Assembly (NCBI GenBank): GCA_028290345.1
Contig: JAQGKB010000011.1
Coordinates: forward strand, 1-5,316
Length of the DNA: 5,316 bases
Direction of reading: 5' to 3'
From: Hyphomicrobiales bacterium
GTDB taxonomy: Bacteria > Pseudomonadota > Alphaproteobacteria > Rhizobiales > Devosiaceae
A program made the translations under genes and the position numbers. Under the pieces are notes generated by a model. It saw only the letters and a program-made list of their open reading frames with translations, did no database searches and was not told the origin of the DNA. This document shows positions 1-4,936 of the stretch, piece after piece; within the stretch, counting starts at the first letter, position 1; every line of letters begins with the position of its first letter.

Positions 1-1417
1 TGCCGCTCATGACAGCCAGCACCGAGCCGACCAGTTCCGGATCGAGCGCCGAGGTCGGCTCGTCGAATAGCATCAGCCGTGGCGAGATCGCCAGCGCCCG
101 GGCGATGCCGACGCGCTGCTGCTGGCCTCCCGAAAGCCGGTGCGGCAGATGCTCCATGTGACTGCCCAGCCCGACCATGGTCAGCAGCCGCAGCGCGGTT
201 TCGCGGGCCTTTGCTGGGTTCTCGCCATGCACTCGGATGGGCGCTTCCATGACGTTCTCGAGCGCAGTCAGATGATCGAAGAGATTGAAGTGTTGGAATA
301 CCATGCCGATGCGCGCCTTGGCGCGGGCCGAGGCCAGATTACGCGTCGGCTTCAGGGTCTGGTTGATCCGCTGGTAGCCGATATGCTTGCCGTCGACCAG
401 GATCTCGCCGTTGTCGATTGATTCCAGATGGTTGACCATCCGCAGCAGCGTCGATTTGCCTGAGCCGCTGGGCCCCATGATCACCACCACCTCGCCGCGT
501 TTCACCGTGAAATCCACGCCGCGCAGCACTTCGCGATCGCCATAGGACTTCCAGAGGTTGCGGCCGATGACGAAGGGCCGGTCGGTAGCGCCGTCGCCCT
601 GTGAGCCGGCGGTGAGCGTGCCCAGCCACTCCCGGTCGAGTGCTACCCCGGTTGACGACATCGCGACCGGCACGACCGCCGGGTCGGCGGAAGGCGCAGG
701 CGCCGAGCCGCCGAGGTTGAAGCCGAAGAGCCGCCTGCCGTCGCTTGGCCGTCGCTCCAGCTCGAAGTTGAAGCGCCGTTCGAGCAGCGCCTGCGCTCCC
801 GCAATGGCGCTGGTCAGTACCAGGTAGATGATGCCGGCGGCGGCAAAGACGGTGAAGAACTTGAAATTCTGCCCGACGATCTGCTGCGCGCGGAAGGTCA
901 ACTCGTTGACGAAGATCACCGAGGCGATCGAGGTGCCCTTGACCATGGAGATGGTATCGTTAGCCATGCCGGGCAGGATGGCGCGCATGGCCTGCGGCAG
1001 GATGATGCGACGCAAGGTCACGAAGGGGCGCATGCCGAACGCTGAGGCGGCGATTGACTGGTTGCGATTGACCGAAAGAATGCCGCCGCGGATGATTTCG
1101 GCGCTGAACGCCGCTTCATTGAGGGCAAAGCCCACGACTGCGGTGGTAAAGGTATCGAACCTCAGCCCGACCAGCGGCAGCGCGTCATAGATGAAGACCA
1201 GTTGCAGCAATTGGGGCGTGCCGCGCACGAACCAGATGTAGATCCAGGCAATCCAGCGCACCGGAGCGATCGGGGAGAGCCGCATCAGTGCCAGCGCAAG
1301 GCCGAGGATGATGCCGCCGACCATCGCCACCGCCGCGATCTGGATGGCGGTCACCGCCCCCTGCAAGAGGAAAGGCTCGACCACGTAGCCGGCAAGTTCT
1401 TTCAGCCAATCGGGCAT
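1..1417 (-). CDS. Fused polar amino-acid ABC transporter permease/ATP-binding protein (3' end beyond window)
   Basis: Import component of an ABC transporter for an amino-acid-like solute: it forms the inner-membrane channel and hydrolyses ATP. One uninterrupted frame of 472 codons reads from ATG at 1417 through the left edge. Residues 1-220 are a HisM/GltK-type permease with several hydrophobic segments (about 18-48, 56-80, 90-106, 188-210) and a cytoplasmic EAA-type loop around 108-150 (RGGILSVNRNQ, then AASAFGMRP, ILPQAMR). Residues about 225-280 are an Ala/Pro/Gly-rich linker. The ATPase starts near 283: Walker A GPSGSGKST 315-323, Q-loop Gln375, signature LSGGQ 428-432, Walker B LMLFDEP 448-454 with Glu453, D-loop SALD 456-459. 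The H-loop lies beyond the window. GGAG at 1424-1427, 6 nt before the ATG, supports the start. It lies 85 bp behind the binding-protein gene. Usually permease and ATPase are separate proteins, but fused versions of this family are known. Family assignment is firm; the substrate is unknown. Confidence 0.93.
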   Translation of the reverse strand, partial: MPDWLKELAGYVVEPFLLQGAVTAIQIAAVAMVGGIILGLALALMRLSPIAPVRWIAWIYIWFVRGTPQLLQLVFIYDALPLVGLRFDTFTTAVVGFALNEAAFSAEIIRGGILSVNRNQSIAASAFGMRPFVTLRRIILPQAMRAILPGMANDTISMVKGTSIASVIFVNELTFRAQQIVGQNFKFFTVFAAAGIIYLVLTSAIAGAQALLERRFNFELERRPSDGRRLFGFNLGGSAPAPSADPAVVPVAMSSTGVALDREWLGTLTAGSQGDGATDRPFVIGRNLWKSYGDREVLRGVDFTVKRGEVVVIMGPSGSGKSTLLRMVNHLESIDNGEILVDGKHIGYQRINQTLKPTRNLASARAKARIGMVFQHFNLFDHLTALENVMEAPIRVHGENPAKARETALRLLTMVGLGSHMEHLPHRLSGGQQQRVGIARALAISPRLMLFDEPTSALDPELVGSVLAVMSG

Positions 1418-1433
1418 GCTGATCTCCGTATCT

Positions 1434-1474
1434 GCAGTCCGCGAGGCCGGAGCAAAACTCTGTCTCGCGGCTGC
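1434..1474 (-). repeat. Intercistronic stem-loop between binding protein and permease genes
   Basis: An inverted repeat lies in the 85-bp gap: GCAGTCCGCGAG at 1434-1445 and CTCGCGGCTGC at 1464-1474. The arms pair over 11 bp with a single bulged base, around an 18-nt loop. In the minus-strand transcript it falls after the binding-protein stop (1503-1505) and 7 nt ahead of the permease ribosome binding site. No run of T follows, so it is not a classical intrinsic terminator. Similar hairpins downstream of binding-protein genes in importer operons protect the upstream mRNA from 3' decay and keep the binding protein in excess; that role is inferred here. Confidence 0.6.
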
Positions 1475-1502
1475 TGAAATCGACCGTGGCGAGTGTCGAC
1501 TA

Positions 1503-2378
1503 CTACTTGGTCAGGATTTCGGTCGGCAGCGCCTGCTTGTGATCGAAATTGTACTGAGCGTAGATCTTCTGCTCGGTGCCGTCAGCCTGCAGGATTTTGA
1601 GCGCATCGAAGATGGCCTGGCTCAGTTCCTTGTTGTTCTTCGCCACGCCCACGCCGACCTTGTAGTCGGTGAGGATGGAGAAGGCCAAATCGAAGGCCGT
1701 CGGATCGGCGGAGATGAAGTTGTTGACCAACCCGAGGTCGATCATCAGCATATCGGCGCGATCGTTCTTGACGAGGCGGGCGCCGGCCGGAATATCCGGG
1801 AACGTCACAACCTCGACGGCAGCCTTGCCGCCATCGGTGCACTTCTTCGAAAGATCGCGGAACACGGCTTCTTCAGTGCTGCCCAACCCTGCCGTGGCGC
1901 GGGTGCCGCAGACGTCATCGAGCGACGCGATCTTCTTGGGATTGCCCTTCTGCACCAGCCCGCCGGTCGCGGCGCGCAAGTAGACGACGAAATCGGCCTG
2001 CTGGGCGCGTTCTGGCGTGTAGTAAAGCGTGTCCCACATCACGTCGGCCTGTCCAGCGATCACCGCCGGCAGCAGGCCCGACCACGCACCAATCATGAAA
2101 TCGACCGGTACCCCGATGCAGGCGAAGGTGGCCCGGGCCATGTCGTTGTCGAGGCCGATGAGCTTGTTGAAGTCCTTGGGGTCGCGCATGCTGTATGGCG
2201 GCGTCTCGCCATCCGTCGCGATCTTGATCGTCTTGCCGACGAGGCCTGGATATTTCGTCGCTAATTGCTCCGGATGACACTTCAGGTCCTGTGCCATCGC
2301 CGACTGGGCGGTGAGCGCTGCGGCAAGCCCCATCGCTGCAATGAGGACAGTTCGCCGTAAACCTTGGAAGATACGCAT
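1503..2378 (-). CDS. Family-3 periplasmic solute-binding protein of amino-acid-type ABC transporter
   Basis: Captures the solute in the periplasm and hands it to the permease-ATPase encoded next. The 291-residue length is usual for the family. A Sec signal peptide is clear: basic start (MRIFQGLRR), hydrophobic stretch 10-24, and an AMA/Q cleavage site after residue 29. The mature part follows the periplasmic binding protein type 2 pattern: IKIATDGETPPYS at 51-63, GLDNDMA at 75-81, and WDTLYYTPER at 115-124, where Arg124 is in the position that binds the ligand carboxylate in amino-acid receptors. GLGSTEE (164-170) and MIDLGL (212-217) form further cleft regions. Four cysteines (34, 87, 157, 180) could make two disulfides. 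The ATG at 2376-2378 is preceded by AGGGG with 10 nt spacing. The tryptophan and double tyrosine in the cleft motif differ from common glutamate/glutamine receptors, so the ligand may be non-standard; this is inference. Confidence 0.93.
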   Translation of the reverse strand: MRIFQGLRRTVLIAAMGLAAALTAQSAMAQDLKCHPEQLATKYPGLVGKTIKIATDGETPPYSMRDPKDFNKLIGLDNDMARATFACIGVPVDFMIGAWSGLLPAVIAGQADVMWDTLYYTPERAQQADFVVYLRAATGGLVQKGNPKKIASLDDVCGTRATAGLGSTEEAVFRDLSKKCTDGGKAAVEVVTFPDIPAGARLVKNDRADMLMIDLGLVNNFISADPTAFDLAFSILTDYKVGVGVAKNNKELSQAIFDALKILQADGTEQKIYAQYNFDHKQALPTEILTK

Positions 2379-2426
2379 TTTTTCGACACCCCTGGTTTGT
2401 TGATTCCGACTCGAATGCTCTAGTCC

Positions 2427-2442
2427 GGGCGTGTTGGCGCCC
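2427..2442 (-). repeat. Small GC-rich hairpin between deacetylase and binding-protein genes
   Basis: GGGCG at 2427-2431 and CGCCC at 2438-2442 pair over 5 bp with a 6-nt loop, 17 nt downstream of the deacetylase stop codon (2460-2462). No T-run follows in the minus-strand transcript, so it is not a clear terminator. It may be an RNA-processing or stability hairpin, or chance in GC-rich DNA. Confidence 0.3.
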
Positions 2443-2459
2443 TCATGGCCGGCAAAGCT

Positions 2460-3395
2460 TCAAGGCTTGTGGTGCCGGTGCCAATGCTCGGCGACATCGC
2501 GTCCGGTGCAGAACCAGACGCGGTCGTGCTTCTTCACGTGTTCGAGGAATTTGATCAGGCCGACCGCCTTGCCGGGCCGGCCGATCAGCCGGTCATGCAG
2601 CCCGATGCTCATCAGCTTTGGGCTCGTCTCGCCCTCGGCATACATCAGGTCGAACGTATCGATCATGTAGCGCGCAAAATCGTCCGCGCTGCCGAACCCC
2701 GTATTGCTGTCGAAGCGGTTATCGTTGGTTTCCAGCGAATAGGGCACGATCAGGTGTCGCTTGCCGTCGACCTCGACCCAGTACGGCAGTTCATCGTTGA
2801 GCGCGTCGCGGTCGTAGAGGAAGGTGCCGGCTTCGACGAGCAGCTTTCGCGTGTTGGCGCTCGGACGGCCGTTGAACCAGCCGGCAGGCGCGCTGCCGGT
2901 CATCTGCTTGATGCTCTCGATAGCACGGCGCACATGCTCGCGCTCCTCGAACTCGCCCATGTTGTGGTAGTCGATCCAGCGATAGCCGTGGCTGACGATC
3001 TCGTGGCCATCGGCGAGGAACGCCTTCACCGCTTCCGGCGTCTGTTCGAGCGCGCGAACGACGCCCAGGACGCTGATGCGGATGCCGTACTGCTTGAAGA
3101 TGCGCAGTAGCCGCCAGACGCCGACGCGCGGCCCATATTCGAACACCGACTCCACGATCGGGCTGCGCACGCCGTAATACGCGGGAAAGCCAATATCGGT
3201 CAGCATGTCCTCGGACTGGTTGTCGCCCTCGAGCAAGGACCGCTCGCCGCCCGCCTCGAAATTGAGGTTGAAGTTGATGGCGATGCGGGCCTCGCCCGGC
3301 CAATGCGGATGCGGCGGGTTGGGGCCGTATCCATAATAGTCCCGCTTCGGCCCCAGATCGCGCGTCTGTGCCGCGCTGCTCGCCCCGCCCGTCAT
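2460..3395 (-). CDS. PuuE-like polysaccharide deacetylase superfamily hydrolase (possible allantoinase/cyclic amidase)
   Basis: Predicted cytoplasmic C-N hydrolase of the polysaccharide deacetylase (NodB) fold, 311 residues, no signal peptide. It carries the hallmarks of the PuuE allantoinase group: GYGPNPPHPHWPG at 22-34, LNFEAGGERS at 44-53, EYGPRVGVWRLL at 86-97, DGHEIVSHGYRWIDY at 129-143, GWFNGRPSANTRRL-like segment at 172-186, and SIGLHDRLIGRP at 263-274. The Asp-Asp metal motif and the HSxxH motif of true polysaccharide deacetylases are not intact (SHGYRW here), as in PuuE, which hydrolyses allantoin without a metal. The substrate may be allantoin, another ureide or a cyclic amide. The frame extends to a GTG at 3449, but I choose the ATG at 3393-3395 because GGAG lies 8 nt upstream and the conserved region starts soon after. 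It is first in the operon with the importer, which suggests it acts on the imported solute. No uricase or other purine-pathway gene is nearby. Confidence 0.85.
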   Translation of the reverse strand: MTGGASSAAQTRDLGPKRDYYGYGPNPPHPHWPGEARIAINFNLNFEAGGERSLLEGDNQSEDMLTDIGFPAYYGVRSPIVESVFEYGPRVGVWRLLRIFKQYGIRISVLGVVRALEQTPEAVKAFLADGHEIVSHGYRWIDYHNMGEFEEREHVRRAIESIKQMTGSAPAGWFNGRPSANTRKLLVEAGTFLYDRDALNDELPYWVEVDGKRHLIVPYSLETNDNRFDSNTGFGSADDFARYMIDTFDLMYAEGETSPKLMSIGLHDRLIGRPGKAVGLIKFLEHVKKHDRVWFCTGRDVAEHWHRHHKP

Positions 3396-3403
3396 CAGTC
3401 CAG

Positions 3404-3407
3404 CTCC
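3404..3407 (-). promoter_or_regulatory. Ribosome binding site that fixes the deacetylase start
   Basis: CTCC on the plus strand reads GGAG in the transcript, 8 nt before the ATG at 3393-3395. The alternative GTG start at 3447-3449 has no comparable site in front of it, only an A-rich GAGAAAAG stretch. Confidence 0.6.
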
Positions 3408-3483
3408 ATTTCCTCGTGGGCTGAACCCTTCATATCGTCGGGTAGCCACGCTTTTCTCGTTGTCGTGATGCGAGACCCGGCGG

Positions 3484-3495
3484 AGGCATTTGCCT
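3484..3495. repeat. Short palindrome AGGCA-TT-TGCCT in the operon leader
   Basis: Two perfect 5-bp arms around a 2-bp centre, about 90 bp upstream of the deacetylase ATG and downstream of the candidate promoter. It could be a regulator site or a small leader hairpin; chance cannot be excluded. Confidence 0.3.
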
Positions 3496-3527
3496 ACGCT
3501 TTACCCACCGCCCTGCCTCTGCTCAGA

Positions 3528-3556
3528 AAGCTAGCAATGAATTCCAGGCTTGGCAA
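3528..3556 (-). promoter_or_regulatory. Candidate promoter of the deacetylase-importer operon
   Basis: On the minus strand TTGCCA (3551-3556) is followed after exactly 17 bp by TAGCTT (3528-3533). The -35 box matches TTGACA at 5 of 6 positions, the -10 box matches TATAAT at only 3 of 6. The -35 box touches the AACCA/TGGTT inverted repeat at 3556-3574, as expected for a controlled promoter. The implied leader is roughly 125 nt. This is a weak match made by eye. Confidence 0.3.
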
Positions 3557-3574
3557 ACCATTTGATTATTGGTT
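3556..3574. promoter_or_regulatory. Candidate operator: AACCA-N9-TGGTT inverted repeat
   Basis: AACCA at 3556-3560 and TGGTT at 3570-3574 are perfect 5-bp arms with a 9-bp spacer. The right arm is part of ATTGGTT, a 7-mer that occurs three times in this control region. The site abuts the candidate -35 box of the minus-strand operon. FadR-subfamily regulators usually bind short palindromes of the TGGT/ACCA kind, which makes it a plausible site for the neighbouring regulator; binding is inferred. Confidence 0.4.
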
Positions 3575-3759
3575 CTTTGGTGGTTCGTATCATGGCGTGA
3601 GCGGCCAGTTTGAAATCTGTGCATTCGTAGCGGCTGAGAGGTATTCCACTGCCGATTTTGCGCAAAGTCACTCGAAATTCCCAGGATGCAAGCCGGCAGC
3701 CGGCCGGAGACTAGCCAAAAATTCATCAGCACTTTCGGAGACCGGCTGGCGAGCACCCC

Positions 3760-3777
3760 CCAATGCTCTCAAATTGG
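3760..3777. repeat. CCAAT-N8-ATTGG inverted repeat
   Basis: CCAAT at 3760-3764 and ATTGG at 3773-3777 are perfect arms about 100 bp upstream of the regulator start. The right arm continues as ATTGGTT (3773-3779), the same 7-mer as in the other two candidate sites. It is a possible regulator half-site pair. Confidence 0.35.
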
Positions 3778-3809
3778 TTTGGCTGAGACCCGCAATTGGG
3801 CATGGATGC

Positions 3810-3834
3810 GGAACCAATGTTGGCTTATGGTTCC
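3810..3834. promoter_or_regulatory. Candidate operator: GGAACCA-N11-TGGTTCC inverted repeat
   Basis: Perfect 7-bp arms at 3810-3816 and 3828-3834 with an 11-bp spacer, 46 bp upstream of the regulator ATG. It contains AACCAAT (3812-3818), the complement of the ATTGGTT 7-mer. Its position fits autoregulation of the FadR-type gene. It could also fold as a hairpin in the regulator's leader RNA. Confidence 0.45.
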
Positions 3835-3880
3835 AAAAATCTCAGCGGCTCCTGACGCGGCAAATCACCGATAGGCAAGC

Positions 3881-4579
3881 ATGAAAGCGGAATCTCCCAA
3901 GCAAATGGCGCTGTCCGAACTGCGCCGGCGGCTCGACGCCGGCCAATACGACAATGTGAGGCTGCCGCCCGAACGCCAACTGGCCACAATGCTGGGTGTT
4001 GGACGTCGCGCCTTGCGCGAGGCCCTGGATCTCCTCGAGGAGGAAGGCCTGATCTGGCGGCGGCAGGGACATGGAACCTTCACCACCTCACAGCGCCTGG
4101 TCAGCGAGCCCGAAATCGCCCGGCTCGCCCACCGGGTCAATCCGATCGAGATCGTCGAGGCACGCCTGTCAATCGAGCCGATGCTGGTGCGGCGCTCCGC
4201 CATGCGGGCGTCCCAGGCCGAGATCGACGCCATCATCCGGCTCGCCGAGGCGGCTCGAACCGCCAAGGACCCCCGCACATACGAAGGCTTCGATATCGCC
4301 TTCCATCGCAAGATCGCCGACTGCGCCGGCAACGCGCTGTTCCTCGCCATGTTCGAGATGATCATCAGCGTGCGGGAAAAGGCGGACTGGAAACGCGTGC
4401 GCGAATACTACTTCGAGCACGACGGCGCGGAGAAATCTTATGCCGAACACGAGCTGATCATCGACGCAATCATCGATCGAGACCCGGCAAAAGCTGAAGC
4501 GGCGATGCGCGACCATCTCAGCAAGGTGGCCCTCGCCTTTCTCGGTGTCGATGGACTAACAATCGGGTTACAAGGCTAG
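3881..4579 (+). CDS. FadR-subfamily GntR transcriptional regulator (FCD domain)
   Basis: DNA-binding regulator of 232 residues, the normal size for the subfamily. Residues about 8-68 form the winged helix-turn-helix: RLPPERQLATMLGVGRRAL, then LREALDLLEEEGLI and the wing RRQGHGTF. Residues about 90-222 form the helical FCD ligand-binding domain. The likely metal-binding residues are present: Asp138 and His142 in FDIAFHRKIA, His190 in YAEHELI, and His212 in MRDHL; EARLSIEP at 93-100 is also typical. Such proteins commonly sense a small carboxylate or amino-acid-like ligand through the bound metal. The divergent position next to the importer and hydrolase genes points to control of that operon and of itself. 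The ATG at 3881 has only a weak AGGCA ribosome site; a second ATG (residue 9) would trim the N-terminal helix. It has no downstream partner on its own strand before 4937. Confidence 0.93.
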   Translation: MKAESPKQMALSELRRRLDAGQYDNVRLPPERQLATMLGVGRRALREALDLLEEEGLIWRRQGHGTFTTSQRLVSEPEIARLAHRVNPIEIVEARLSIEPMLVRRSAMRASQAEIDAIIRLAEAARTAKDPRTYEGFDIAFHRKIADCAGNALFLAMFEMIISVREKADWKRVREYYFEHDGAEKSYAEHELIIDAIIDRDPAKAEAAMRDHLSKVALAFLGVDGLTIGLQG

Positions 4580-4675
4580 CGCTGCCGGCTGAGCGTTGGT
4601 TACGGCGCTGATCAGTAACGGGGCGGACGTCCGTAGCGTCCAAAGATTGCGGAATTTTCCACGCCATGAGGTGCA

Positions 4676-4699
4676 GGCTGCGGAGCAGGTCCGCATGCC
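4676..4699. repeat. Hairpin between the convergent regulator gene and SDR remnant
   Basis: GGC-TGCGGA (4676-4684) pairs with TCCGCA (4690-4695) and, after one bulged base, GCC (4697-4699), giving about 9 bp around a 5-nt loop. It sits about 100 bp after the regulator stop and 20 bp after the SDR remnant stop, so it may once have served as a transcript end for either. It lacks a T-run. Confidence 0.35.
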
Positions 4700-4718
4700 A
4701 CGCCTAGCCCTCGGCAAC

Positions 4719-4826
4719 TCACATCGCGGTCCATCCTCCATCGACGAACAGCAGGCTGCCGATCGCAAATGACGAATCGTCCGAGGCGAGAAACAGGGCG
4801 GCGCTTGCGACCTCCAGCCTTCGTCT
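4719..4826 (-). pseudogene. 3' remnant of a short-chain dehydrogenase/reductase (SDR) gene
   Basis: On the minus strand the frame ending at TGA 4719-4721 reads RRRLEVASAALFLASDDSS, then FAIGSLLFVDGGWTAM and stop. This is the characteristic C-terminus of classical SDR oxidoreductases (EVA..ALFLASD.S.F..G..L.VDGG). Only about 35 residues of a protein normally near 250 are left. Upstream of about 4826 the same frame no longer resembles an SDR (the usual GRLG-PEEV segment is replaced by an Arg-rich run), and neither the catalytic Tyr-x-x-x-Lys nor the NAD-binding glycine motif is anywhere in the window. It therefore looks like the tail of a gene lost by deletion or rearrangement, not a functional gene. 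The breakpoint coordinate is approximate. Confidence 0.75.
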
Positions 4827-4936
4827 TGCAGCACTGATGCGGTGCCTTCCTGACCACCAATCCAAACCATGTGGTGAAAAGCGGGTCGCCGGCTGCCTTC
4901 GCCAAGGTTCTAGTGCGGCGACAAAGGAGCTCCATC

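Larger units (their letters stand above)
3396..3880. promoter_or_regulatory. Divergent intergenic control region
   Basis: These 485 bp separate the deacetylase-importer genes from the divergent FadR-type regulator. The central part (about 3540-3860) is visibly richer in A/T than the genes on either side. Open frames cross it on both strands, but none has a recognisable protein, a good ribosome binding site or the third-position G/C bias of its neighbours. It contains several inverted repeats built on ATTGGTT or AACCA (listed separately), a 12-bp palindrome and a possible promoter for the minus-strand operon. It would be expected to hold both promoters and the regulator's binding sites. Confidence 0.7.
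4580..4936. other. Gene-poor stretch between regulator and DUF1203 gene
   Basis: No intact gene is supported here. It holds a perfect 10-bp palindrome CGGACGTCCG (4624-4633), a hairpin at 4676-4699, the minus-strand SDR remnant (4719-4826), and from about 4827 the leader of the DUF1203 gene. The frames that cross it on the minus strand give no recognisable protein and run through the remnant in the wrong frame. I see no intrinsic terminator with a T-run for the regulator. Confidence 0.6.

Noticed and set aside
1416..2264. 282-codon plus-strand open frame opposite the binding-protein gene
   Set aside because: It is the antisense shadow of a well-supported gene; the protein has no recognisable domain and no ribosome binding site, and high-GC codon use creates such frames.
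2405..2424. Imperfect palindrome around ACTCGAATGCTCTAGT, resembling CTAGAGCATT-type repeats of rhizobia
   Set aside because: Too short and imperfect to call a repeat family member from one copy.
2445..3110. 221-codon plus-strand open frame opposite the deacetylase-like gene
   Set aside because: Antisense shadow; its residue composition mirrors the complementary codons of the real gene and it shows no domain.
3523..3756. 77-codon minus-strand frame in the control region
   Set aside because: No ribosome binding site of note, no domain, and A/T-rich non-coding-like codon use; it would also overlap the candidate promoter.
3303..3884. 193-codon plus-strand frame spanning the control region
   Set aside because: It starts inside the deacetylase gene on the other strand, overlaps the regulator start and shows no recognisable motif or codon bias.
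4624..4633. Perfect 10-bp palindrome CGGACGTCCG
   Set aside because: Such GC-rich palindromes occur by chance in this composition, and it lies downstream of the regulator gene where no promoter is apparent.
4853..4875. ACCAC/GTGGT inverted repeat in the DUF1203 leader
   Set aside because: Only 5-bp arms with a 13-nt spacer and no neighbouring promoter boxes; not distinguishable from chance.
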